Origin: Gemmataceae bacterium
GTDB taxonomy: Bacteria; Planctomycetota; Planctomycetia; Gemmatales; Gemmataceae
Assembly: GCA_009697105.1 (NCBI GenBank)
Contig: SIAQ01000056.1
Coordinates: forward strand, 1 to 32,726
Reading direction: 5' to 3'
Length of the DNA stretch: 32,726 nt
A model generated the notes under the pieces. That model made no database searches and was not told the DNA's origin. It saw nothing but the letters and a program-made list of their open reading frames with translations. The translations under genes were made by a program, and so were the position numbers. This document shows positions 1-7,357 of this stretch, one piece after another (positions within the stretch are counted from its first letter, which is position 1; each line of letters opens with the position of its first letter).

Positions 1-2
1 AC

Positions 3-104
3 AACAAGATTCGCGCGATCCAACGACGTGCCTTTGGCATCCGCGACGAGGAGTATCTGCGCCTGAAAATCCTAAGCTCCATGCTCCCAAAAATCGATGA
101 ATAG
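3..104 (+). CDS. ISL3-type transposase, C-terminal end (5' part outside window)
   Basis: Only the last 33 codons are in the window; the reading frame is open from the left edge to a TAG at 102-104. The peptide has the pattern NKIRAIQRRAFGIRD followed by EEYLRLKIL, which matches the conserved end of the DDE domain of ISL3-family transposases (typically K-x-hydrophobic-K-R-x-A-[FY]-G-[FYI]-R-D, then F/Y-x-x-L-K-I). In this family the protein cuts and joins the ends of its own insertion sequence. The catalytic acidic residues lie upstream of the window, so activity cannot be judged. A plausible terminal inverted repeat follows at 130-148. The family is recognised by motif memory only; an IS1595- or IS1249-like assignment is less likely but not excluded. 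Confidence 0.7.
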   Translation, partial: NKIRAIQRRAFGIRDEEYLRLKILSSMLPKIDE

Positions 105-129
105 GTGTTTATTGGTATAAACTTACCCA

Positions 130-148
130 CACAAAAGCACGAAGAGCC
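130..148 (+). mobile_element. Putative right terminal inverted repeat of the ISL3-type element
   Basis: Read on the minus strand the sequence starts GGCTCTTCGTGCTTTTGTG, which resembles the GG-x-TCTT starts typical of ISL3-family ends. It lies 26 bp after the transposase stop. The element would end near 148, and 149-156 would be one copy of an 8-bp target duplication. The left end is outside the window, so neither the repeat partner nor the duplication can be checked here. Confidence 0.4.
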
Positions 149-162
149 GTATTTGAGTTCAC

Positions 163-705
163 GTGTTTCGCATATTCCCCGCCGCCTATAACATCGGCAT
201 GGACCTGGGCGATTTCCTCACCCGCTGGACGGTGCGCGGCGCGATGGTGTTTTACGTCTTCGGCCTCGCCTCATTCGGCTGGCGGCGGGCCGCGTGGACG
301 GCGGGGTGCGCGCTGTATCTGCTGCATGTGATCGCGGCGTTTGCGTTCTTTCACAATTGGAGCCACGACGAGGCCTATGCCTTCACGGCCGAGCAGTCCG
401 CGGCGGTTGTCGGGCTACGGTGGGGTGGCGGGCTGTTCGTCAATTACCTGTTCACGGCGGTGTGGGTCGGCGATGTCGGCTGGCGTTGGCTTTCGCCGGC
501 TTCGCATCGCAACCAGCCGCGCTGGTTGACGTGGACGGTACACGGTTTTCTCGGATTCATCGCGTTCAACGCCACTGTCGTTTTCGCGAGCGGTTTCAGC
601 CGATGGTTTGGCATCGCGGCGTGCGTGCTGTTGAGCGTGCCTCGGCTCCGCCAAAATCACTCACCACAGAGGCACAGAGAAAGGCAAGTAAGGCAAATTA
701 TCTGA
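163..705 (+). CDS. Hypothetical multi-pass membrane protein
   Basis: Not assigned to a family. About 180 residues, with hydrophobic segments at roughly 25-41, 46-63, 88-104, 125-143 and 149-161, so probably an inner-membrane protein with four or five helices. The GTG at 163 is the first start after an in-frame stop at 154-156; an ATG at 199 (residue 13) is an alternative, and neither has a clear ribosome binding site. The start lies about 15 bp after the probable end of an insertion sequence, so the original upstream region, and possibly the true N-terminus, may have been displaced. The final 14 or so residues (from about HSPQRHRERQ) are encoded by the left arm of a palindromic repeat, so the native C-terminus was probably different. 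GC-rich codon use fits a real gene. Confidence 0.6.
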   Translation: MFRIFPAAYNIGMDLGDFLTRWTVRGAMVFYVFGLASFGWRRAAWTAGCALYLLHVIAAFAFFHNWSHDEAYAFTAEQSAAVVGLRWGGGLFVNYLFTAVWVGDVGWRWLSPASHRNQPRWLTWTVHGFLGFIAFNATVVFASGFSRWFGIAACVLLSVPRLRQNHSPQRHRERQVRQII

Positions 706-768
706 CGATCGGTGACGCGCATAGATTATTTTACCTGTCTTTTCTTCTCTGAGCCTCTGTGGTGAATA
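661..768. repeat. Palindromic repeat, family C copy 1
   Basis: Two arms of about 43 bp, imperfect inverted copies of each other: left begins TCACCACAGAGGCACAGAG at 661, right ends CTCTGTGGTGA at 765. The inner parts also pair (AATTATCT against AGATTATT). The left arm contains the last codons and stop of the upstream gene. The right arm ends about 47 bp before the next start. A related copy lies at 10289-10439. Confidence 0.8.
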
Positions 769-811
769 TTGCGGGTTCGTGGCCAAGCGTGGCGAAGCGA
801 AAGGGGCTGAT

Positions 812-1237
812 ATGATGGACGGCGGCGCTCTATTTTTTCTGCTGATTCCGCTAGGCATCGGCCTGGCGATCCTGTTTCGCGTTCTCGCCGGCAACCTCGA
901 TCATGACCGCCTGCGCGAGTATGTCGAGCAACGCGGCGGGACCGTATCCTCGATCGGTTGGGCGCCATTTGGCCCCGGCTGGTGGGGCGAAAAAAGCGAT
1001 CGCATCTACGAGGTCCACTACACCAATCGCGATGGCAATTTACATCATTCCTACGCAAAAACGAGCATGATGACTGGCGTATATTTCACGGAGGATAGCA
1101 TCGTGACCTACGCGAAACTGTCGATCGAAGCGAGGGAAGTCGAGACGCTTGAAGACGAGAATGCGCGATTACCAATGGAGATCGAACGGCTGAAACGCGA
1201 GAAGGGTGATGACGGATCGGATGCGATTCGGGAGTAG
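812..1237 (+). CDS. Hypothetical small membrane-anchored protein
   Basis: A 141-residue protein of unknown family. One transmembrane helix at about residues 6-26 is followed by a soluble domain rich in Gly and Trp around residue 50 (GWAPFGPGWWG), a stretch that looks like beta structure, and a charged, probably coiled-coil tail at about 105-141 with many Glu, Arg and Lys. ATG 812 is preferred because AAAGGGG lies 6 to 10 bases upstream; ATG 815 is equally possible, and an upstream GTG at 779 lacks a binding site and would add 11 residues encoded next to a repeat. It converges on the HEAT-repeat gene, with palindrome A1 between the two stops. No function is proposed. Confidence 0.7.
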   Translation: MMDGGALFFLLIPLGIGLAILFRVLAGNLDHDRLREYVEQRGGTVSSIGWAPFGPGWWGEKSDRIYEVHYTNRDGNLHHSYAKTSMMTGVYFTEDSIVTYAKLSIEAREVETLEDENARLPMEIERLKREKGDDGSDAIRE

Positions 1238-1246
1238 GCAGGTCTT

Positions 1247-1307
1247 TCCGCTTGCGGCTTAGCGCTCGCACTAAGTGACTGGACGTGAGCGCGAAGCCGC
1301 AAGCGGA
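1247..1307. repeat. Palindromic repeat, family A copy 1
   Basis: Left arm 1247-1270 begins TCCGCTTGCGGCTTAGCGCT; right arm 1286-1307 is its inverted copy with small differences (AAGCCGCAAGCGGA). It occupies almost the whole gap between two convergent genes, so its hairpin could end transcription in both directions, although no U-tract follows. Other copies: 17744-17797, 24797-24850, 28326-28385. Confidence 0.85.
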
Positions 1308-1312
1308 GATCG

Positions 1313-3655
1313 TTAGCGATAGTGCACTGCCCACGGGCGGCCTTGCGTGGTGACGGTCCAGCGGATCGTGCCGGAGCGGTCCATCTCGGCGACTTGCTTG
1401 GTGTTCATGCCGCAGACGAGGACATTGCCGTTGGGCAGACACGTGGCGCGGAAGGCATTGGTGAACGGTTTGCCCCAAACCTCGGCGCCGGTCTTGCGAT
1501 CGAGTTCGCGAACGGTTCCGTTGTTGGACATGGACGCGACGAGGTAGTTGCCGTTGGGCATCATCTCAACGCTGCACCAATTGCCCTGGGTGTTGGCGTT
1601 GATCGTATTCTCGATAGCGCGAGACTTGCCGTTCATTTCGACAACTTGGCCTTGGGCGGTGATGGCGACGATGTTGCCGTTGCGAGCTACATGGCAGCTG
1701 AAGAAGTGGTACTGCGGTCCGGGCATGTGGCGGTAGACCTCGGTTTGATCGGGTCGCACTTCCATAAACATGTTGTAAGAGGCGATAAACGTGTTGCCGT
1801 TCGGCAGGCGCTGACAGCAGATGGGGTTGACCGGTGTGCGGAACTCCCAGAGCACCTTGCCGGTGGAGTCGCGCTCGGTGACTTTGTTGCCGCTATTCTC
1901 GGCGACCAGCACGCGGCCATTGGAGAGCGTGCGAGCGTCCATGGCCCCGACGACGCCAGTGAAACTCCAGCGTTTGGTGTCGCCGGTGCGTGGGCCTTCC
2001 CAGACCTGGCCCTGGATATTGCCGATACGCGAATCGTACTCGCACACGGTGACGAGCCCCATGTAGCTTTCACGGCTGCTGAGGCCGGCGAGATCAACCT
2101 TGCCTTGATTGGCGTTGATCCAGGCCGTCCAGGCCTTCGCGGCTTTTTGCCGGGATTCGCGCGAATCGGCAATCACGGGTTCGGCCGGTGATTTATCACC
2201 TGCCAGTCTGCTAAGCGTGTCTTCGACGAGCGGCAGATAGGTGTCTGGCACGTTTATTAACAGGTTCGGAAGGGTGCCGAGCGCCACGTTGTCTCGGGCA
2301 GCGATCATTCCCTGGGTGGCCCGCATGCGGACCACGGGGTTGGTATCGTCCAAGAGCATCGCCACTTTAGCAACATGCTGCTTGCCGCCGACATGACCGA
2401 GCACATAGGCGGCGGCGGCACGGCGTGCGGGCATGGCATCCGTCAAGGCCGTCACTAATGCAGGCTCAATCGCCGACTCGCGCAGGCTCAGTCGCGTCAT
2501 GCTGGCGAGAATCTCGGCCTCTACGGTCTCGTCGTCCGCGAAAGGCGTGAACGCCAACAGAACGCGAATGCTTTCGCCGGGCGCCGCGTGTTTGCCTTCA
2601 AACGGACGTAACAACATCCGAGCGGCCGCGGTTGGGATTTGTGTGTTCGTTCGGCTGCGGAGATCTATGAGGCTGTCGTCGAACCGCCGAGCTGCCTCGG
2701 CGTTCAAGTCGAGCGTTCCCTGACGAAGAAATGTCATTGCGGAAATACCTAGGCCCCTGATCTCGGCATTCGCTTTGACCCGCTTCAGGTACAGACTGTG
2801 GCCAAGTTCCGACGCCAAGGCACGAGCGCGTTTCAAGTTGGTGTCGTCAGGAGTGCGTGTGCGGAAATAATCGAGCAACCCTTTTTCCGTTAGCTCGACC
2901 TTCGCCCCCTTCAACAGAGCCTCATCTCCCGAACGGAGTTCCTTCAGAGATTCTTCCAGGCCTTGGCCATAGAGCCCATCCATGACTTTTTGACGCACGC
3001 GAGAATTGGCATCGCTGAGCAAGTCACGCAGCGTATCACGGTAGCCCGCACCGGCTCGGCGAGCGAGTAGGTATGCCGCTGTGGACCGGCGAAACGGCTG
3101 TTTGTCATTCAGCGCATCGAGAACCATCTGTTCGACTTTGTCGCCGCGAATCGTGAGCCGACCGATGCTGGTCAGGATTTCTTCCTCGGCATAGGGGTCG
3201 GTGATCGCCGGTGCGAAATTGAGCAACACCATAGCTGCTTTGACATCACCGCGTTCCGCCAAGACGCGTGCCGCCGTCGCAATGGCATCGGGCTTCGCCT
3301 TGTCTTCGATTTTGGCGATGATTTGCTCCACGCGCCGAACGGTTTCAAGCGAAGCGTCCGTCGTGCCTGCCTTCAAGAATGGAATGGCGAGCAAGCCGCG
3401 AAACTCCAGATCCTTCGCCGCCTTGTCTCGCACGGCGAAGACGCCGCTATCGAGTCGGCGGACTGCCGCTTCGAGGAGTTTGTCATCGCCGTCCTTGAGA
3501 AGTTGCTTTTCGAAAAATTCGATTAGGCGTTTCGTGTCGGTCGGATAGTTGAGGCGTTCGAGTGCCTTGACATCCAACTCAACCTGCGTCTGTGCCGTTG
3601 CGTACCAAGCCACGGACCAGACAATCGCAACGGCAAACCAACGGTGAAGAGCCAT
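1313..3655 (-). CDS. Secreted HEAT-repeat and PQQ-like beta-propeller fusion protein
   Basis: About 780 residues. An N-terminal signal peptide (hydrophobic to about residue 21, cleavage after ATA before QTQ) sends it out of the cytoplasm. Residues about 25-490 consist of helical HEAT-like repeats; recognisable units include RDKAAKDLEFRG, RRSTAAYLLARR and VRMRATQGM, the typical planctomycete arrangement. Residues about 530-780 form short repeated units with LPNGN and V-x-E-x-(D/N)-x-x-G motifs (SNGRVLVAENSGNKVTE, LPNGNTFIASYN, MPNGNYLVASMSNN, LPNGNVLVCGMN), as in PQQ-like or arylsulfotransferase-like propellers. Such proteins probably bind partners; no catalytic residues are evident. ATG 3655 is chosen because GGGAG lies 8 bases upstream; a GTG at 3664 overlaps that site. 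The gene appears monocistronic. Confidence 0.85.
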   Translation of the reverse strand: MALHRWFAVAIVWSVAWYATAQTQVELDVKALERLNYPTDTKRLIEFFEKQLLKDGDDKLLEAAVRRLDSGVFAVRDKAAKDLEFRGLLAIPFLKAGTTDASLETVRRVEQIIAKIEDKAKPDAIATAARVLAERGDVKAAMVLLNFAPAITDPYAEEEILTSIGRLTIRGDKVEQMVLDALNDKQPFRRSTAAYLLARRAGAGYRDTLRDLLSDANSRVRQKVMDGLYGQGLEESLKELRSGDEALLKGAKVELTEKGLLDYFRTRTPDDTNLKRARALASELGHSLYLKRVKANAEIRGLGISAMTFLRQGTLDLNAEAARRFDDSLIDLRSRTNTQIPTAAARMLLRPFEGKHAAPGESIRVLLAFTPFADDETVEAEILASMTRLSLRESAIEPALVTALTDAMPARRAAAAYVLGHVGGKQHVAKVAMLLDDTNPVVRMRATQGMIAARDNVALGTLPNLLINVPDTYLPLVEDTLSRLAGDKSPAEPVIADSRESRQKAAKAWTAWINANQGKVDLAGLSSRESYMGLVTVCEYDSRIGNIQGQVWEGPRTGDTKRWSFTGVVGAMDARTLSNGRVLVAENSGNKVTERDSTGKVLWEFRTPVNPICCQRLPNGNTFIASYNMFMEVRPDQTEVYRHMPGPQYHFFSCHVARNGNIVAITAQGQVVEMNGKSRAIENTINANTQGNWCSVEMMPNGNYLVASMSNNGTVRELDRKTGAEVWGKPFTNAFRATCLPNGNVLVCGMNTKQVAEMDRSGTIRWTVTTQGRPWAVHYR

Positions 3656-3872
3656 CGCACGCACTCCCGTATCGGCGGATCGAAAGAGTTTCTATCAAGG
3701 TAAACTATTAACTGCGGGAATACTAACGAAAAATTGGCGAACTGGGAAAGTTTCCGCGTGGATTATGTGTCTTTTTGTGCACGGCGGAGACGCCTCAGGG
3801 CCGGAAGCGAAAGCAACGATTGAAATACACCGTCGTGCACGCTTCCAGCTCTGGGGTTCTTGGAGAACTGGT

Positions 3873-4436
3873 TTACTTCTTGTTGGTCTGCTGAACTTTG
3901 CCCTTCACATCGACGGTCGCCGTGTCGACGGTCTTGGCGATCTTCTCGGAGACCTTGCTGGCGAGCAAACCGCTCGGGTCGCAGCCTCGGAAGATGGCGA
4001 CGATCTCGCCGCCCTTGCCGATGAGGAAGTTCGTCGGCATCGTCTTGGTCTGGAAGGTTTCCCAGGCTTTGCCTTTGCTGTCGACGCCGTAGAGCATGTT
4101 GATTTTCTTTTCCGTTGCGTACTTCGCGACTTTGCCGTCCGGTTCCTTGAAGATGGCAATGCTGGTGACGCCATATTTTTTGTAGGCGGCATCGATTTCC
4201 TGGAAGTAGGCCAATTCCTTGTCGCAACCCGAGCAGCCGCAGGTCAAGCGGACGAGTACTGGGCCTTTAGCGCAGAGTTCTGCGAGATTGATGGTTTTGC
4301 CCGATTGATCCTTGAACGTAAAATCAGGCGCTTTCTGCCCGACTTCAACCTTCGCCGGCGTCTTGGCAGTGTCTTGCGCGACGGCAAAAGACAGGGCGAG
4401 GGTGCAGATGACCGATGCAGTCAAAATGCGAACCAT
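3873..4436 (-). CDS. Exported thioredoxin-fold protein, AhpC/TSA-redoxin type
   Basis: 187 residues. A signal peptide ends near residue 20 (FAVA before QD). The mature part has the redoxin pattern VGQKAPDFTFKDQSGK, then LVRLTCGCSGCDKE with Cys66, Cys68 and Cys71, giving the thioredoxin-like C-S-G-C at 68-71. The cis-Pro loop is in TKTMPTNFLIG. The fold fits a TlpA/redoxin-like thiol reductase or peroxiredoxin in the periplasm. The order of catalytic cysteines does not decide between peroxidase and disulfide exchange, and the extra Cys66 is unusual. ATG 4436 is preferred over a GTG at 4445 because AAGGAG lies 8 bases upstream. It is 217 bp upstream of the HEAT/propeller gene on the same strand; that gap has no repeat and no gene. 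Confidence 0.85.
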   Translation of the reverse strand: MVRILTASVICTLALSFAVAQDTAKTPAKVEVGQKAPDFTFKDQSGKTINLAELCAKGPVLVRLTCGCSGCDKELAYFQEIDAAYKKYGVTSIAIFKEPDGKVAKYATEKKINMLYGVDSKGKAWETFQTKTMPTNFLIGKGGEIVAIFRGCDPSGLLASKVSEKIAKTVDTATVDVKGKVQQTNKK

Positions 4437-4587
4437 GAAGAACACTCCTTGAGTGACAGCGCGTTGCCGCGCGGTGGTAGGTGAGAATGATAATCTACCG
4501 CGCCGAGAGGAGTTAGGGAAGTCGAAAATTGGTAACGGGGTGATTTTTGTCCGTGCGGTTCAGATTGGGTAAGCGACAATAAGTTGC

Positions 4588-4654
4588 TTGTTTACGTTTA
4601 GCGCTCGCTAGATGTCTCATAGGCACGGCGTCCGACGAGCGCTAAACGTAAACA
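4588..4654. repeat. Palindromic repeat, family B copy 1
   Basis: Left arm TTGTTTACGTTTAGCGCTCG from 4588, right arm CGAGCGCTAAACGTAAACAA ending at 4654, a perfect inverted match over 20 bp with a loop of about 26 bp. It begins one base after the stop codon of the TolC-like gene. The TTTAGCGCTCG core is shared with family A. Confidence 0.9.
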
Positions 4655-4655
4655 A

Positions 4656-7082
4656 TTACGGTTCCAGCGGCGGCGTCGTAGGCAGATCGTTGATCGGCGG
4701 CAGCGTAATCGCGTTTTGGTGGTCAAGCATAGACGGCAGCGTCGGCGTGATCGCGCGCACTGCGGGAGCGGCTGACGACGGCGCTTCCGGCTCCAGGAGC
4801 ATAAAGCCTTGCCTGCCCTTTGTGGCTCCGTCGGTGAGTGTCGTCGGCGCTGGTGTTCGTTTTTCGAGCGTCGGGATCGGTACCCAGCTGGTGTCCAGAG
4901 CCTTTGGCGCTATCGGCAGCTCATCGCCTATCCCGAATTTTTTCGGAACGATCGGCAGCCGTTCGCGTTGTTCAAAGTCGGTTGGTGTCGTGGGCAGGGC
5001 TGTCGGCTGCCCGCCTTCGATCGCGTTTTCTCCGCTGGTTAGAACTTCGCTCGATTTCACCGCACACAATCGACCGGGTTGCGTCAGCGAATCGGGACGT
5101 TCACGCAGCACGATCGCCCTGCTGCGCTCTTTCTCGTATTCCACCGCGCGGATTTGGGCACATTGCGGCAGCGGACCTTCGCTGATGTGTACGTTGTTGT
5201 ATTTCAGAATCGTGCCCTTCGCCCATTCAAGCCGGGCAAGTGTGTTGTTGTACTCCGCGATGGCCCCGTATTCCTTGACGAGCGCGGCGGCGTAGCGGCG
5301 CTGGGCATCGAGGATGCGTTGATCGCCCGGCGACAACTTCCCGCCCTTGGATTGTTGCAGGTTCTTTCGCACACTTTCGAGATACGCAATGCGCTCCGCG
5401 CGATGGGCCTCGATGCGGCGATATTGATGATCAAGTTCCTGTATCTGCGAGGCCAAGAAGCGTGTGGCTCGTTCCTCTTGGTCCCTGAGGAAGTAAAACG
5501 CCTGTGTCAGTTCCAGCCGCGCCGCCCGAATTGCGGCATGTTCGAAGCGTTGACCGAGCGACACGCTCATGTTGACGCCCATCGTCCAGTCGCCGTAATG
5601 GCTGCCGATGAGGGATCGGATGGCGTTGTTGGTTCGCGGCGTTCCTGAGCCGTCAATAAAGTTTTCGTCGCCGACCAGAGTTGAGCCGAAGCCGACGGGT
5701 TCGTAGCGAAAGAAACCACGCAGGTCGGGGCGCAGGTTGTTCTTCTGGATCGACATCAGATACTGGTGGTACTTCAGGTTTTCGCGAGCCAGGATCAATT
5801 CCGGGCGGAGGTTGAGCGCGTCCTGAACGCTGTTCTGCCAATCTGGCCTCAACTCAGCGAAACTCGGCGGCGTGATCGGCACAAGCTTCGTGCCGTCCTC
5901 CACCGGCAGGCCGAGGATGCCACGCAGATGGCGCTCGGCATCGAGCACTTCGTTCAGTGCCCGTAGACGCTCGGCCCGGAACTCTTCGTATTGACCGAGC
6001 ACCTGGAAATATTGCGGCGGCGGCATCTTCTCCGAGCCGGCCTTGTATAGGTTGTAACTTTCCTGCCAGGTTTTATGCATCACCCGCAGGTTTTCTTCAA
6101 AGCTGTAAAGTTGGCCAAATTTGTTGTACAGGTTCCAATAGGCGACTTCCGTGTTGAGGATGAGGAGGTTCACGTTACGCTCAAATTCAGCGCGAGCCTG
6201 GTCGAAACGCAAACGCGAAATCAGGATGCCTTCCGTCGAGCGATCGACGAAACTGCCAAGGGTTCCTTGATGCGTGTTAAAGGCAGCGGCAGCACCCGAA
6301 CTGCTGAACGAGCTGCCTGATATGCCAGGGAAGCGCGACAGCAATTGGTTCATGTCGACGCCCCAGTCTTTCCACAGGGGCTGCTCGAAGCCGACGCTCA
6401 TGCGCAACGTGTAGTTTGGATTCAATACACCGAGCTGACCGGAGGGCGGCACGTTCAGGTTTGTGTAATTCGCCAGGAATGAGACGTTAGCCAAGCCGCC
6501 GGAAGAGAACGGTTTGATAAGCGTGGACGCCAGTGCGGCGGAATGGCCGTTGTTGAACGACGACAAACCTTGCTGAAGGTTGTCGGTATTGCTCCAGCTC
6601 ATTGAGGTGACATACTGGGCGTCAAAGCGTGCTATCGACGCTTCCATGGCAGCACTGGTGATGGCCGGGTTCAGGGCGATTACTTTGATACGCTCGGTCT
6701 GCGAGTTCATCGAGCCGGGGCCGTTAAACGCTCCGAGATTGTCATCGGATTGCCCGCGACCCGCGCCAGCGCGACCGCTGACGTGGCCGTTCTCCAGAGC
6801 TAACGCGAAGGCGCCTTGCAGCGTCAAATAGCGCGGCGGTCGGTCGGGGTTGCTGACCGTCGGCGGTGCCGGCGTGATTCCCGTCACCGGGTGGTTTACG
6901 CCGCAGTGGTCGTTCTCGAGTTTGGTTGGCAGCCGTCCCATGTGGGCCTGGTCGTAGACTTCTTTGGCCAAGAACGTCCGTTGACAGCCTGCGACGACGC
7001 CCAGCAAAGTGGAGATTGCCAGGCCGCTATAGACCAATTTTTTCGCGAAGGCAGCAAACCGTTGCAACATTCCGCACCCCAT
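4656..7082 (-). CDS. TolC-family outer-membrane efflux lipoprotein
   Basis: 808 residues, much longer than the roughly 430-500 usual for TolC/OprM proteins. An N-terminal lipoprotein signal ends in LLGVVAGC with the acylated Cys at position 33 (29 if the start is ATG 7070). Residues about 300-660 hold the family pattern: long amphipathic helices rich in Glu, Arg and Gln (FDQARAEFERNVNLLILNTE, YEEFRAERLRALNEVLDAER, NLRPELILARENLKYHQYL). The extra length comes from an N-terminal Ser/Gly-rich section (about 90-290) and a Pro/Thr-rich tail (about 670-808), probably disordered. It would form the outer-membrane duct of a secretion or efflux system, but no inner-membrane pump or periplasmic adaptor gene is adjacent. 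A short hairpin (GCGATCC/GGATCGC, 7139-7157) lies upstream. Start choice between 7082 and 7070 is not certain. Confidence 0.85.
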   Translation of the reverse strand: MGCGMLQRFAAFAKKLVYSGLAISTLLGVVAGCQRTFLAKEVYDQAHMGRLPTKLENDHCGVNHPVTGITPAPPTVSNPDRPPRYLTLQGAFALALENGHVSGRAGAGRGQSDDNLGAFNGPGSMNSQTERIKVIALNPAITSAAMEASIARFDAQYVTSMSWSNTDNLQQGLSSFNNGHSAALASTLIKPFSSGGLANVSFLANYTNLNVPPSGQLGVLNPNYTLRMSVGFEQPLWKDWGVDMNQLLSRFPGISGSSFSSSGAAAAFNTHQGTLGSFVDRSTEGILISRLRFDQARAEFERNVNLLILNTEVAYWNLYNKFGQLYSFEENLRVMHKTWQESYNLYKAGSEKMPPPQYFQVLGQYEEFRAERLRALNEVLDAERHLRGILGLPVEDGTKLVPITPPSFAELRPDWQNSVQDALNLRPELILARENLKYHQYLMSIQKNNLRPDLRGFFRYEPVGFGSTLVGDENFIDGSGTPRTNNAIRSLIGSHYGDWTMGVNMSVSLGQRFEHAAIRAARLELTQAFYFLRDQEERATRFLASQIQELDHQYRRIEAHRAERIAYLESVRKNLQQSKGGKLSPGDQRILDAQRRYAAALVKEYGAIAEYNNTLARLEWAKGTILKYNNVHISEGPLPQCAQIRAVEYEKERSRAIVLRERPDSLTQPGRLCAVKSSEVLTSGENAIEGGQPTALPTTPTDFEQRERLPIVPKKFGIGDELPIAPKALDTSWVPIPTLEKRTPAPTTLTDGATKGRQGFMLLEPEAPSSAAPAVRAITPTLPSMLDHQNAITLPPINDLPTTPPLEP

Positions 7083-7282
7083 CGTCTAGAGTTCTTGCCG
7101 CGTCGGCATCGCGGATCATCAAACAAGCCCCACATGGCGCGATCCATGCGGGATCGCTTCTTTTATCGGTAGCTCTCGACTGAGAAATTAGGAAATCTTT
7201 GCCGATTGTGCCGATAATGCAGGGGGGTTCGCAGGTGGCGAGAAGTTGGCGAGGATGGGGTGGGGGGGGGTGGTTCGTAAAA

Positions 7283-7333
7283 AGCCCGCCATTTATTGCG
7301 GGTATGCCGAGAACCCGCGATATATGGCGGGCT
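7283..7333. repeat. Palindromic repeat, family D copy 1
   Basis: Left arm AGCCCGCCATTTATTGCGGG at 7283-7302 and right arm CCCGCGATATATGGCGGGCT at 7314-7333 are imperfect inverted copies; each arm also holds a small internal CCCGC/GCGGG palindrome. It lies in the 275-bp gap 7083-7357, between the start of the TolC-like gene and the stop of the upstream kinase gene. Nothing else but a G-run near 7260-7270 and a hairpin at 7139-7157 was seen in that gap. Confidence 0.75.
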
Positions 7334-7357
7334 ATTTACAAAACGGATGCCGGGAGT

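Noticed and set aside
1322..2191. Plus-strand open reading of 289 codons
   Set aside because: It is the antisense of the propeller part of the HEAT/propeller protein; its peptide is low-complexity.
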